The notes: generated by a model from the letters alone, not told the origin. A stretch of DNA of 64,000 bases from Candidatus Vecturithrix granuli (GCA_000739535.1 DF820463.1:318195-382194); one strand, 5' to 3'. Counted from the stretch's first letter, positions 34,766 through 44,723 are shown. A program made the numbers and translations.

Positions 34766-35638
34766 CTACAGAGTTTCAATATTTCCCGGAATGTATGGTT
34801 GATGTAAATGTTGCAAGACGCGTTCCAGGAGGATGCCTTCGCGAGCCGGATAAGACGGGTAGCTGAAAGTCGTTCTGATTGCGATGGAAAGAAATTGCAC
34901 CGCCCGATCTATTGCCAATGGCAGACTATCACCGTGCAACAGGCTACCGGTCAGGATACTGGTAAAGGCATCGCCGGTGCCAGGAAAGGCGGCAGGAATT
35001 TCGTCATACAGGATACGCCAGAATTGTCCTTCGTCCCGATTGTAAGCCACAACCGCTTTTTGACGAGACGTATGACCTATCGGAACACTCGTGAAAACGG
35101 TGATACGCGGGCCTTTTTCAGCAAATTCGAGCAGCCATTCCTTGATTTTAACCACATCGAATATTGAGCGGTAAGGTTTCCCTAAAAGCAATGCGGCTTC
35201 GGTCACATTCGGAGTGATGACATCTGCCAGACCAATATACGTCTGCATCCGAGCGACCATGTTTGCGTCGGTAATGCCATACAACTTGCCATTGTCGCCG
35301 AGTACGGGATCAATAATGATGAGTTGATCCCTGGAAGAGAAATCCAGAATGAAGTCGGTCATGACGTCGATCTGGCGAGCTGAATTCAAAAATCCGCTGT
35401 AAATAGCATCAAAGGTCATGCCGATACTACGCCAATGTTCGAGGTATTCCCGAAGAACATCAGTCAGATCATTCATCTTGACGCCGGGAAACAATCCGTG
35501 TGTCGAAAAAACACCTGTTGGTACCGGACAGACCTGAATACCCATTGTCGCAAGGATCGGTATGACGACGGTCAATGAAGCGCGTCCGAATCCTGAGAGA
35601 TCATGAATCGCGGCAACACGTGGAACTGGTGGTTGCAT
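34766..35638 (-). CDS. pdxY: Pyridoxal/pyridoxamine kinase (PdxY/PdxK-like)
   Basis: Protein of 290 aa of the ribokinase superfamily. The N-terminal HDLSGFGRASLTVVIPIL stretch and the PTGVFSTHG segment are typical of bacterial pyridoxal kinases. D-P-V-L-G-D-N-G and the anion-hole/catalytic base motif GTGDAFTS (Asp about residue 230) are intact. It phosphorylates pyridoxal, pyridoxine or pyridoxamine with ATP to supply PLP cofactor by salvage; PLP is used, for example, by the threonine aldolase at 60899. The gene is monocistronic, separated from the upstream membrane protein gene by an inverted repeat. The Shine-Dalgarno site is weak. Confidence 0.87.
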   Translation of the reverse strand: MQPPVPRVAAIHDLSGFGRASLTVVIPILATMGIQVCPVPTGVFSTHGLFPGVKMNDLTDVLREYLEHWRSIGMTFDAIYSGFLNSARQIDVMTDFILDFSSRDQLIIIDPVLGDNGKLYGITDANMVARMQTYIGLADVITPNVTEAALLLGKPYRSIFDVVKIKEWLLEFAEKGPRITVFTSVPIGHTSRQKAVVAYNRDEGQFWRILYDEIPAAFPGTGDAFTSILTGSLLHGDSLPLAIDRAVQFLSIAIRTTFSYPSYPAREGILLERVLQHLHQPYIPGNIETL

Positions 35639-35644
35639 GTGATA

Positions 35645-35711
35645 AGGGAGTAAGGAGTAGGGAGTAGGGAGTAAGAAACCTCCTTCCTATTCCCTACTCC
35701 TTACTCCCTAC
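35645..35711. repeat. Inverted repeat (GGAGTAAGGAGTAGGGA arms)
   Basis: GGGAGTAAGGAGTAGGGAGT at the left pairs with the TTCCCTACTCCTTACTCCCT right arm with two mismatches over about 24 bp; the left arm also contains direct repeats of GGAGTAG. It overlaps the last codons of the membrane protein gene at 35694 and could end its transcript. Confidence 0.75.
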
Positions 35712-38264
35712 TTCTTTCAAAGTAATTTTTTGCGTCATTGTTGCTGAACCGCTAGTTGAAAACCATTGAATCAGTTCACTGACCATATCAAGTTCAACTT
35801 CGAACTCTCCCGCGACTTCCGGGGTTCTGAGAAGCATATCGATCCGCACTTCTTCGCCCGGGGCCACATCATAAGGCAAAAAACCGCGTGAAAGCAGCAA
35901 TTGTGGAAAATGAACTTTCAGAGATTCCCCCGATGTTCTTTCACGCCAATCGGTTACAGCCAGATGTACTTCACCGACAGGGTGTGTCCGATTTTGTACA
36001 TCGGCTTTCCAAAGGGTATCGCCGCTATTGCGCACGATCACCCGAATTGGCAGCAGTTTGCCTGACTCCCCGACATCCGGCAGCTCAATTTTCAAAAAAT
36101 CTGCCAGGAGTTTACCTGGATGGCGACTGTCAGGAATTTCCGCTGATACTGTGACCGGAAAGCTCTGGGTGTGTTCCATAAATAAAGGGTGTTTTGTTTG
36201 TACCGTTAATTCATATTCACCTGATTTCCCAGGAGGAACAAAGGTCAAGGCAATTGAAGCATCCTGCTCAATCAGGATGGGAAATTGAATTTCTCGCGTG
36301 TCAGTGAAGCGTTCTCCGTTTTGCGCTGTCCATTCCAAATCAATATGGGCGCGTTGGTATGGTAAAGTGCAAAACGGAGATGCCTGGGGGTGTAACTCAA
36401 TTGCGCCTGTTGCCATTTCTCCGGGGCGAAGCATTGACGGGATCACTGGTTGAGCCGCCAGGATGTGGGTGACAAATTTGCCGGAATTTTCCCATGCCTC
36501 GGAATCTCGATCTGACATAGTCAGGACAAGATCATCGCCAAATTGTTGGATGATTTCAAGTTCTTGCGGCAACGATGATAGGAATGCTTGTGCAAGTTGA
36601 GCGGTATGGACGATGATATAGTGAACTCCCAGGGTCTTCAGTACATTCACCGATATTTCTGACGGGAAGGTTTGCATTGCATTGAAAAGATAATTAGTCC
36701 CTTCAGGAATAAATGCGCTGCGGCCATTCACCAGTCGTTTCCAATGAAACGTCGAATAATAGGTATATTCGAAATTTGCTTTGACGGAATCCAGCGGAAG
36801 CTCGATTATGCGAATATCTTCAGGCTGCTGCGCCAGCCAACGATAAACGGCGGGAATGGTTTCTTGCGTCCCCGGGTAAAAAGAAAGGGGTTTCGACAGC
36901 GAGGCATATTCCAGGAGGATTAAGCTGCTTACAACCCCTGTCAGAACAGTCTGCTTCAGCGTAGGCCAGGAAAACCAACGATGACGCTGCAAAGAGGTCA
37001 AAATCTGCGTCATGCCGAGCGCCGCAAGCACTGCCATTGCAAAAAACACCAGCACAGCGAAACGCGCCGGCACGCGCATTGACTGAAATCCAGGCACAAT
37101 ATGATACAACCAGAGATAGGGTAATGACAACGTTTTCCCTTGAAAAACAAAGAATGGCCCTAAGGACAATAACGCGGCAATCAGGAGCAACACAAGATAG
37201 GTCAAACGGACAATCTGGAATCGCTGAAATCGGTCGTGCAGTTTAAGCTTTACAAACATGGACACAACTCCCCAAATTGCTAAAATTGTTGGGATCAGTC
37301 CTCCAAACAAAATTTGTTCGCGGGGAAACGGCGAGGTCGGGGAAGCGAAGCGCTGCGTAAGCTTGCCGTACAACAAATTTTCTTGCGGAGCAACCAGATA
37401 ATCCTGAATTCTGGCTGATAATAAAGTAGCTTCCTCAAGAGTTCGCTGAAAGCCCATTTCCTGATTCGCTCGAAAATACGGCAAACCAAAGGGGAGTAAG
37501 AGCAGGCCGACAAGACATCCGCCAGCGATAAACAACAGCATTTCCCGTCGTGTGCGAAAGGCGAAAATTTCGGTCGTTGCGCGCAGTCGAAACGCATATT
37601 TCCATTGAAATACGAGCGTTCCAACAAGTACGATGCCGATAATATAGGTCAGCATGAACAAATAATTGAAGGAAGTCAAGACTTGCAGCAGATAACAACT
37701 CCAAAATCCGGCGAGAAGGCAGGCAACTTTGGCGGTTGTGCGTTGTTTAAGAAACAAATAACGGGTCAGAAAGAGCAGACACAACGGCAGCCATTGAATG
37801 CTTAACAGGTTGAGATGATCGAGATGTGCGAAACGATACGGCAGAAAGCCGAAAATGAGTCCCGCCAGAAACGCCGCATCGCCATTTCCGGTCAGTTCAT
37901 GCGTGAAAAGATACATGCCGTATGCTGAGAGCACAAACGACAGGATCAGTAACAGATTGTAGGTGAGAATAGGATTGTGCGTCAATGTAAAAATTGGCAG
38001 TCCTAAAACACTGAGCACAAAAAGATGATCATGATAAGCAAAGGTATTGGAATAGGGGTAAAAAATATTGGCGTCAAAATAATTGGTCAGGGAACTGGTC
38101 AGTTTGTGAATATTCCACTGTATTACCCAGATCTGCAGAAGCGGGTCACCAGATTGGGCTGCGAGCAAACCGTTTGACAGGTACAGCGGCAACGGATAGA
38201 GCAACACGCACGCAATCAGCGTGAAGCACAGCAGAAGCAAGAGATGGGTTGTCAGGAGTCGCAT
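35694..38264 (-). CDS. Polytopic membrane protein, GT-C glycosyltransferase-like
   Basis: Protein of 856 aa. The first 470 residues carry about 11 TM helices; an early loop with SGDPLLQIWVIQW matches the catalytic acidic loop position of GT-C enzymes (dolichyl- or polyprenyl-phosphate-sugar dependent). The remaining 380 residues are extracytoplasmic: a small alpha/beta part (KTLGVHYIIVH) and two beta-sandwich-like regions near the C-terminus. I cannot name its substrate; membrane proteins of the YfhO/PMT-like kind modify envelope glycans or proteins. Start at 38264 has AAGGA and GGAGG upstream; the frame extends to 38294 without support. It overlaps the preceding methyltransferase gene by 13 nt. 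Confidence 0.78.
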   Translation of the reverse strand: MRLLTTHLLLLLCFTLIACVLLYPLPLYLSNGLLAAQSGDPLLQIWVIQWNIHKLTSSLTNYFDANIFYPYSNTFAYHDHLFVLSVLGLPIFTLTHNPILTYNLLLILSFVLSAYGMYLFTHELTGNGDAAFLAGLIFGFLPYRFAHLDHLNLLSIQWLPLCLLFLTRYLFLKQRTTAKVACLLAGFWSCYLLQVLTSFNYLFMLTYIIGIVLVGTLVFQWKYAFRLRATTEIFAFRTRREMLLFIAGGCLVGLLLLPFGLPYFRANQEMGFQRTLEEATLLSARIQDYLVAPQENLLYGKLTQRFASPTSPFPREQILFGGLIPTILAIWGVVSMFVKLKLHDRFQRFQIVRLTYLVLLLIAALLSLGPFFVFQGKTLSLPYLWLYHIVPGFQSMRVPARFAVLVFFAMAVLAALGMTQILTSLQRHRWFSWPTLKQTVLTGVVSSLILLEYASLSKPLSFYPGTQETIPAVYRWLAQQPEDIRIIELPLDSVKANFEYTYYSTFHWKRLVNGRSAFIPEGTNYLFNAMQTFPSEISVNVLKTLGVHYIIVHTAQLAQAFLSSLPQELEIIQQFGDDLVLTMSDRDSEAWENSGKFVTHILAAQPVIPSMLRPGEMATGAIELHPQASPFCTLPYQRAHIDLEWTAQNGERFTDTREIQFPILIEQDASIALTFVPPGKSGEYELTVQTKHPLFMEHTQSFPVTVSAEIPDSRHPGKLLADFLKIELPDVGESGKLLPIRVIVRNSGDTLWKADVQNRTHPVGEVHLAVTDWRERTSGESLKVHFPQLLLSRGFLPYDVAPGEEVRIDMLLRTPEVAGEFEVELDMVSELIQWFSTSGSATMTQKITLKEVGSKE

Positions 38265-39667
38265 AGATTCCTTTTCCTCCAGACATAGACACATTTTCTG
38301 AGGACTTCTCTTCCATACCCGCCCATTTGCTGGCTGCTGTTTCCTTTTCCCTGGGGAAGTATGAGGATGTTTTCAACACTAAATCCTGACTGTTCAGCAA
38401 TATTCGATAACATCAGATCAACCGAAATACTTGCGCCGGCATAGCGCATATTATCATTCACCATAAACATCAGCCCATCCTCTTTGAGGAGGCGAGCACA
38501 TTCGGCGATCACACAGGCTATTTCATAAAAATACCCTTTCACCATGCGAGCAATCCCGGTATTATTCAGTTGCTTTTGTATTCGTTGATAGTCAAGATAT
38601 TGGAGTATCTTATGGAGCAATGGTTGCTCTTCTGCTGCCGCAATTGCCTCTTTCCAGTTCGGATTGATGCATAAAAGATCCTTTGATCGATTTTCTACAG
38701 TACAGCTTAACATCGTCTGTCGTAATTGGACAAGTTCTTTCTCAGTGATCCCTAAAAGCGCATGTTCTAAGGCATAGGTGCGAGTATAATCATAGCAATT
38801 ACAATAAGGGGGCGAGGTGACCACTGCAGTATATTTTGGGGATTCCAGCGTTGGCAGGATATGCAAGCATGAGCCTTTCAATAAATGGATTTCCCCATAG
38901 TCAGGTTGTTCGTGAAACAAATTGTATTTATCTTCACTATTTTCAACATCGCTGATAATTTCGTGGAGTTTTGCGGTGATGGCTTCTTCAAAAGTATCGA
39001 TCTTCCCCTTATCAAAAGGTTTTTTACCGGCATTTCTTCCTGACCGATAGTCCCAGCGCAAATATTGGCCGTCTTTTCTGGTATAACTGATTGATTCCAG
39101 GATGCACAATAGAATGAAAAGAAGAATAGCATGAACTTGTTCAGATTCTTTTTCCAAACATGTCAGATATTTCCCGATTTCTGTTTCAGTGTCAGATGGG
39201 TAAGCCCCTTTGGTAATTCTTAACGAAGGCACGGGTTGTATCTTATCAGTATTTTGCCAGGGTTTTTCAGCGCGCCATTGTTTTAAAATTGAAAGTTCTT
39301 TATCGGTAATATGATGGAGTAAATAATTATGAGCTGTAATGACACGTTGCCCTATTGGCACGAGTTCTATGCCATCCGCTGAATATCCGAATTTACTCCC
39401 GGTAAATAAGGTTGTGCCAATCCCGGCAAAAGGATCAAGGAGTCTTCCTTTTCTCACCTGATAGGTTTGTAAAAGATAGGCGACGAGATCAGCAGAAAAA
39501 GCTTCTTTATATTTATAGGCACGATAGAGTGGTTTTTCTTTATTCGCCTGAAAACTTACTAACTGGCGTGTGAGGGAATTATCAAGCGACATCACAGGCG
39601 CATAATGACGTTCTAATTCCTGATCCAATGCGGTGATTTCTGCAAGATATTGCTCTTTAGTTTCCAT
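38252..39667 (-). CDS. DNA methyltransferase (DPFAGIGTT/TSPPY type, orphan)
   Basis: Protein of 471 aa. The SAM-binding motif DPFAGIGTT (about residues 78-86) precedes the catalytic motif TSPPYCNCYDYTRTYALEHA (about 285-305), so the order is opposite to that of the methyltransferase at 29351. SPPY points to N4-cytosine or N6-adenine modification of DNA. C-terminal elements LKEDGLMFMVNDNMRYAG complete the fold. No endonuclease is next to it. It overlaps the GT-C-like gene, which is odd for a restriction gene and suggests either a regulatory orphan methylase or insertion of a module into an envelope locus. Confidence 0.85.
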   Translation of the reverse strand: METKEQYLAEITALDQELERHYAPVMSLDNSLTRQLVSFQANKEKPLYRAYKYKEAFSADLVAYLLQTYQVRKGRLLDPFAGIGTTLFTGSKFGYSADGIELVPIGQRVITAHNYLLHHITDKELSILKQWRAEKPWQNTDKIQPVPSLRITKGAYPSDTETEIGKYLTCLEKESEQVHAILLFILLCILESISYTRKDGQYLRWDYRSGRNAGKKPFDKGKIDTFEEAITAKLHEIISDVENSEDKYNLFHEQPDYGEIHLLKGSCLHILPTLESPKYTAVVTSPPYCNCYDYTRTYALEHALLGITEKELVQLRQTMLSCTVENRSKDLLCINPNWKEAIAAAEEQPLLHKILQYLDYQRIQKQLNNTGIARMVKGYFYEIACVIAECARLLKEDGLMFMVNDNMRYAGASISVDLMLSNIAEQSGFSVENILILPQGKGNSSQQMGGYGREVLRKCVYVWRKRNLCDS

Positions 39668-39748
39668 GGCCTGACTCTTTACTGTAAAACTCTATGAATT
39701 AAGAATAAGCAAAAATAGAACTCATTATAGGGAGAAGTGATTCAAGGG

Positions 39749-40960
39749 TCATCGATTAAGAATTTTCTGACAAAATGCCAGATATTTATCGGCGGCTTGC
39801 TGGATTGAATGCTGTTCGATGATGAATTTCCTTGCCTGCGCCCCCATTGTTTGGCGTTGCTCCGGATCACGAGAAAGGGCAACAATCGCCTGAAAAATTT
39901 TTTCCTCTTCAGTATCGTTTAGAGGAATTTTGATACAAACCGTTGATGGGAAATCGAGATTTTCGCCAAGATCGGAGATAATCGCTGGTTTGCCAAAAGC
40001 CATGATTTTCAGAATATTAGCCGAAGTTGCCCGCACCGTAGGATGGCGCAGATTGACACATACATCGGAAAGAGCCAGGTAGTCCAAAAATTGATTATAA
40101 GGCGTAAATCCGGTAATGAGGACATGTTTTTCAATTCCCAGGTCACGAATAAGCTTGCGGATATCAAAGTTCGATACCTCTTGCGGGCTGGCCAGATGCC
40201 CTACTAACAGGCAGAGGGCTTCAGGAGTCTCTTTTACCAACTCAGCAAAGGAACGCAGCAACTCCGGAATTCGTTTTCCTGGCTGAATATATCCATAGGC
40301 TCCCACAACAAAACGATCGTATGGAATCTGATACTGTTTTCTCAGCGTGTTCACATCATATTGGCTGAGATCCGGAGGCATAATGCCCATTGGAATCATT
40401 TCTACATGAAGTGATGCATCGTAGCGGAGAATTTTCTGTTTGACATATTGACTATGCACAATTGTCCCTCGACTTGGAACAACCACCCTCTGGAACAAGG
40501 GATATTGATAGAACACATAATCATGGAGAATTCCTTTGCGAAAGTTGTTAGCAATCACCCGTCCTTCTGGCCCGTAATAGGTTTCCATCATCTCTTGATA
40601 TTCGTCAAATCGCTTTTGTTTTGTACATAAGAAAATATAAAGATGCTGAAGTGCGTAATCGTGTAGGGTTACGATGCCGGGATAGGTTTGAATAAGGGCA
40701 TCCATATAATGATGATATTTCGGATTGTTCCCCATTTGATAGAGACAGAGATCATAAGGAGCGGCCTGATGTCGTCTCCCAAATTGGGTATAAGGATAGA
40801 CTGGAAAATTGTCGACAATCTTTGAATTTGTCGGGGACACGCCTTCATCCGTAAAAAGTTCAAGCATCGCTCCCTGGGCTAAAAATGGCAGCAGATCTTC
40901 GCTGTAATCCGAAATCCCAGATCGTTGAGGAGGCAGAGGAGAAAAAAAAGCAAGTTTCAT
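39749..40960 (-). CDS. Glycosyltransferase, GT4-like
   Basis: Protein of 403 aa with two Rossmann-like halves. The N-terminus has the donor-independent SPLPPQRSGISDYSEDLLP segment (glycine loop for acceptor binding). The C-terminal half has VGAYGYIQPGKRI, VLITGFTP, then NLRHPTVRATSANILKIMAFG. The usual E-x7-E acidic pair of GT4 enzymes is not evident there (Ala/Thr and Lys take those places), so activity may differ. It should transfer a sugar onto an envelope glycan in the cytosol. It follows the coiled-coil methyltransferase gene by 15 bp in the same operon as lptD. Confidence 0.85.
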   Translation of the reverse strand: MKLAFFSPLPPQRSGISDYSEDLLPFLAQGAMLELFTDEGVSPTNSKIVDNFPVYPYTQFGRRHQAAPYDLCLYQMGNNPKYHHYMDALIQTYPGIVTLHDYALQHLYIFLCTKQKRFDEYQEMMETYYGPEGRVIANNFRKGILHDYVFYQYPLFQRVVVPSRGTIVHSQYVKQKILRYDASLHVEMIPMGIMPPDLSQYDVNTLRKQYQIPYDRFVVGAYGYIQPGKRIPELLRSFAELVKETPEALCLLVGHLASPQEVSNFDIRKLIRDLGIEKHVLITGFTPYNQFLDYLALSDVCVNLRHPTVRATSANILKIMAFGKPAIISDLGENLDFPSTVCIKIPLNDTEEEKIFQAIVALSRDPEQRQTMGAQARKFIIEQHSIQQAADKYLAFCQKILNR

Positions 40961-40975
40961 AGTCTTTCCAGGTAC

Positions 40976-42463
40976 TTATACCACAGGTCTCTTACGGGCA
41001 ATAATGGCATAATCGAGATGTCCATACAGAAGCGTATTCAATTGTTGGAAATTGTGGTTGGACACATCTATCATAGCACGTAACAATTTATCCGCCGTTT
41101 CAGGAGGTTCCAGGAGTTGAAGAGTTTCTTTGGCCGGAAATGGATTTTTGTATACAATCTCTACTTGTTGAAACCCCACACTTTTCGTGAGGAACAGGAT
41201 GGCTTCAGGATGTAACGGTTTATCGTGAGATAAATCTTTATAAAAATATTGCGAAAGCGCATAAACAGAACATGGATTTGGGGTCTCGATTACAAGATAG
41301 CGATGAGGCGCAAGCTTCTCGAAACATAATTGCAAGAGTTTCCGTAAATCCATCATTGGAAAATGTTCAATCAAATGGGCGATGAACAGACCATCTAATG
41401 AATTATCAGGAAGAGAACTGAGATAAGAAAGCGCATCAATTTCCTGGACAGATAGCCCTTTCTGTTGGCAATATTGTATGAATGAATGATTCAAATCAAT
41501 ACCATGCCCCTGGATATGATGTTCAGCAAGCAATTCTAAAAATTCTCCCCGCGCACACCCAATATCAAGCACATTCGAACACCCTTTGAAATATTTGACA
41601 TAATCCGCCAAACGAGGCTTGATTGTTTTTTCATCGCCACGGTGACGATTTTCAAAGACGAAATAACTATAATCTTTTTGTTGTTCCGGCGGAGGTAAAT
41701 GTTCCATATCAGGAATTTCACCACGTTTAAGAGAGTGTATCGCCGCAAGAACCTGCTCCAGTTTTTGATTCAAGGAAATCTGTTCGAATTCTAACGCCTC
41801 TTTGCGACGGTCATACGCCCAAACGATCAATTCAATCTCAGCACAGCGCGGTTCAATTTGCTCCAACCGGTTCTCGATATGATTTTGCAACCTATTAAGA
41901 TGGGTTTGGAACGTATCGAGCTGAGTTTGGAACGTATCGAATTGGGTTTGGAACGTCTTGAGATGATGATCCACTTCTTCACGTAACCGGTCCAACTCGG
42001 AAGACGTAAGATCCACGAGATCATTTAAGCATTGGACAAGTTTGGCATTCACCTCTCTTTGGGCTTCCAATTTCCGAACGGCTTCCTGATTCGTGAGTTC
42101 AACAAGGCTGTTATATGTCTGAACAAATCGGGCGTTTACTTCGTTTTGCTGGTGCACCACAGAATCAATGGCTGGCTGTATCCAGCGTAGAATCAATTTT
42201 TTTACAGGAAATACTAATTTTCCCAAAAACGATGATGGCGGCTGGAGAACGAGGATCGATGGCACATGCCATGTCTGATTCAAATGGAGCAAGTGTTGAT
42301 TCCACAATGTCTTATGGAAATGGGTTGCCTGTGTGCCTGCCGCATCTCGACAGGAAGCATCTGTTTGTAAATCCCAAAGGGTATTTAATGCAGTGAGATG
42401 TTTATCCCACATCTGAAAACAAAGATGCGATTGTAACGGCTGCCGGGTGGTCGAATTTTCCAT
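40976..42463 (-). CDS. Coiled-coil SAM-dependent methyltransferase
   Basis: Protein of 495 aa. The N-terminal 160 residues are of unknown fold, then a coiled coil of about 100 residues (about 160-260) including heptads built from a 21-nt tandem repeat (41901-41963). The C-terminal part is a class I methyltransferase: motif I VLDIGCARGEFLELL, a LFIAHLIEHFP post-motif and VIETPNP. This arrangement resembles O-antigen chain-terminating methylases (WbdD-like), in which a coiled coil measures chain length, but there is no kinase domain. Start at 42463 has AAGGAT upstream and follows the lptD stop by one base; the frame to 42541 lies inside lptD. A role in capping or modifying a surface polysaccharide is inferred. 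Confidence 0.82.
   Translation of the reverse strand: MENSTTRQPLQSHLCFQMWDKHLTALNTLWDLQTDASCRDAAGTQATHFHKTLWNQHLLHLNQTWHVPSILVLQPPSSFLGKLVFPVKKLILRWIQPAIDSVVHQQNEVNARFVQTYNSLVELTNQEAVRKLEAQREVNAKLVQCLNDLVDLTSSELDRLREEVDHHLKTFQTQFDTFQTQLDTFQTHLNRLQNHIENRLEQIEPRCAEIELIVWAYDRRKEALEFEQISLNQKLEQVLAAIHSLKRGEIPDMEHLPPPEQQKDYSYFVFENRHRGDEKTIKPRLADYVKYFKGCSNVLDIGCARGEFLELLAEHHIQGHGIDLNHSFIQYCQQKGLSVQEIDALSYLSSLPDNSLDGLFIAHLIEHFPMMDLRKLLQLCFEKLAPHRYLVIETPNPCSVYALSQYFYKDLSHDKPLHPEAILFLTKSVGFQQVEIVYKNPFPAKETLQLLEPPETADKLLRAMIDVSNHNFQQLNTLLYGHLDYAIIARKRPVV
41901..41963 (-). repeat. 21-nt tandem repeat, three units, in coiled-coil region
   Basis: Three in-frame units of TGGGTTTGGAACGTATCGAG-like sequence, each encoding a heptad of the T-F-Q-T-Q-x-D type. 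Repeats of exactly seven codons lengthen a coiled coil without breaking it, so copy number could tune its length. Confidence 0.85.
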
Positions 42464-42464
42464 G

Positions 42465-44723
42465 CTATCCTTCAATATCAAAAAGTTTGCCAAGATGCTT
42501 GAGTTCCAGGAGGATATGAAAGCCTCTATCAGTTTCGTCATTCACTAACTGTTCCACATAGCTTCCTGTCAGGTCCCAACACTGGCCGGTATAGGTCAAT
42601 CCGAAATTATCTTCAATTCGTTTATGTTCTTCCAGATTAAATCGCCCGCGATATGAAAGCCCCAAACGGTCAAACAATGTTACACTGGTCGAAACATCGA
42701 GAAAACGATAAATCTGGTTAATTTTAAGTTCATCATTTTCACGTTTTAATGACGCACTTCGACGCCAGTTCACATTAAAATCAAATACCTCCCGGACTGT
42801 GCCATTGAAAGTAACATTGGTTTGCGTAAACGAGTCAACATAAATATTATATGTTGCTCCTACAGTAAACCTGTAATTGTCGAAAGGAGTCACATTGAGA
42901 GAGGTGGTAATATCACTAAAATTTTCTTTGTCTTTTTCAAAATCGTAGGATTGGGAAATATTAAATGAAGCGAGTTCTTTGGTTTCTGTCGCGAGTTCAT
43001 CAACATAGAGTTCTTCTTCTCCCTCCTTAAATCGAGTCCAATCGGTTTGGGTTACTCGTTTTAGCAACAATCGCTGAGTTACTCCATAATTGACATTCCG
43101 GCTTCGATTTATGCTCCCTACCCTGTCGATACTATCGAATTTAGGGTACTCATTTTCATCAATACCAGGCCTGTACGTAAATGATAGTGAAGGTTCAATC
43201 AGATGTTTCATTTTTTGGACTCGATGGTTGGCACCAAAATCAAAGATCCGATTAAATTTGGGACCACTCACTCCGAGCGAGGCGATATAATATTCGCGAT
43301 GGGTTGATTCTGCTCCTAGACTCTGATCCATAGCCGTCTCGGCATTGCGCGTATAATACGTCTCACGCAGTTGAAGTTCCGGGGTAATCGTCAATGCCTG
43401 TCCCAGAACATTCCAGGGCAGCGAAAGGGTCGGCTGAATATCAAGTCGGCCAAACTCAAGTTCCTCACTTTTTTTTCCTTCTCGTTTTAAGTATGACATC
43501 TTTGTAGTTTGTTGGATATATAAGGGGCTACCAAAGATTTGTTGTTTTTGGCTCGTGACAGTTAATTCCGGGAAGCGTTGGTCCGCTCGATCCTCGCTGT
43601 CTTCTTGTAAATCATCTACTCGATTAAACACAAGAAGGATGGAATGTTGGGAAAAATTTCGTGTAAAAGACACATTTGAGTTTAATTTACGATTTGAACG
43701 TTCATCGAGGTTGGTTGAAAAATCTTCATCAAATGCATCGTCAGAAGTCCAATCTAAATTGACTCGCCCGATAATGGAATACGGCAACCCCTGCTGATGA
43801 TACCATTCCAGGCGTTTTTTCTGCGTCAAATCCGATTTATCCTTAATGAATTGTCCAATAAAGGTACCCTCAGTCTCTGAACTATAAATATAGCGATATT
43901 CTAAATCGAATTTATGACCGCGTTCAGTGTAGTACGTATGACCAAAGGTGGCGTCTTGACTTTTCGTAATCACCCAAAAGAACTGCGTGCCGACGCTAAA
44001 TCCATTTGTGGTGCTATTGCCAATATCTGGAACGAGAAGGCCGGTTTGGCGCTCAGATTTGATTGGGAAAAAGAAATATGGAAAATAAATGATCGGGATG
44101 CCTTTCACAAAGCCGACTGTATGCCAGGATTGTAAATATTTTTCCTCTTCAACTTTTGCTCTCCAACTTTTAAATTCCCAGGCAGGTCGTGGGCTATTAC
44201 AGGCGGTATATGAACCCTTACGAATGAGATATGTTTTTTCTCCGATTTTTTCAATTTCTCTTCCCGTAAGGTAGTGATCGTCCTCAAGAGTAAGATCACC
44301 GCTGTAGATCATTCCCCGATCCTGGTCAAAATTAAACTCCGCACGGTCGGCCGTGACCGTTTCTAACCCCTCTTGATAGACAACATTACCAAGAGCGAGA
44401 GCATCTCCAGTGAGTTCATGAAATTCAACGCGGTCAGCAAGCAGCCGTGCTGTGCGATAAGTAATTTCAACAGAACCTTCGGCAATATACAAATTTTCAG
44501 TGATAAAGTAACTTAATGATTCCGCTGAAATCGTAAGCGCATCCCCTTCCGTCAATTGTAAACTTTCCCCAATTGTTGCCTGAGCTGAAGGAGAAAAAAT
44601 GCAAAACAAGAAGAAACAACTACTCCACAAGATCAGGTGCTTGAAAAAGTTTTGTATAGATTTGATGCGATTGTTCACTTGCAATCCAGGTCTCTGACCA
44701 TATCGAAAAAGACAACAATTCAT
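42465..44723 (-). CDS. lptD: LPS-assembly protein LptD (OstA)
   Basis: Protein of 752 aa. A signal peptide (hydrophobic stretch about residues 30-47, cut after AQA) is followed by an OstA-like periplasmic jellyroll (about 55-200: repeated beta strands such as GDALTISAESLSYF) and a large beta-barrel domain with alternating aromatic strands to the end. A W-x-F...KGIPIIYFPYFFFPI segment is typical of LptD. It inserts lipopolysaccharide or lipooligosaccharide into the outer membrane together with LptE, which is not seen here. Two cysteines lie in the N-terminal region. Its presence shows an outer membrane with LPS-like lipid. It shares an operon with the methyltransferase and glycosyltransferase genes. 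Confidence 0.92.
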   Translation of the reverse strand: MNCCLFRYGQRPGLQVNNRIKSIQNFFKHLILWSSCFFLFCIFSPSAQATIGESLQLTEGDALTISAESLSYFITENLYIAEGSVEITYRTARLLADRVEFHELTGDALALGNVVYQEGLETVTADRAEFNFDQDRGMIYSGDLTLEDDHYLTGREIEKIGEKTYLIRKGSYTACNSPRPAWEFKSWRAKVEEEKYLQSWHTVGFVKGIPIIYFPYFFFPIKSERQTGLLVPDIGNSTTNGFSVGTQFFWVITKSQDATFGHTYYTERGHKFDLEYRYIYSSETEGTFIGQFIKDKSDLTQKKRLEWYHQQGLPYSIIGRVNLDWTSDDAFDEDFSTNLDERSNRKLNSNVSFTRNFSQHSILLVFNRVDDLQEDSEDRADQRFPELTVTSQKQQIFGSPLYIQQTTKMSYLKREGKKSEELEFGRLDIQPTLSLPWNVLGQALTITPELQLRETYYTRNAETAMDQSLGAESTHREYYIASLGVSGPKFNRIFDFGANHRVQKMKHLIEPSLSFTYRPGIDENEYPKFDSIDRVGSINRSRNVNYGVTQRLLLKRVTQTDWTRFKEGEEELYVDELATETKELASFNISQSYDFEKDKENFSDITTSLNVTPFDNYRFTVGATYNIYVDSFTQTNVTFNGTVREVFDFNVNWRRSASLKRENDELKINQIYRFLDVSTSVTLFDRLGLSYRGRFNLEEHKRIEDNFGLTYTGQCWDLTGSYVEQLVNDETDRGFHILLELKHLGKLFDIEG

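Noticed and set aside
41901-41963. CRISPR-like array
   Set aside because: The repeats are contiguous 21-nt units inside a reading frame and have no spacers; the same holds for 51517-51609.
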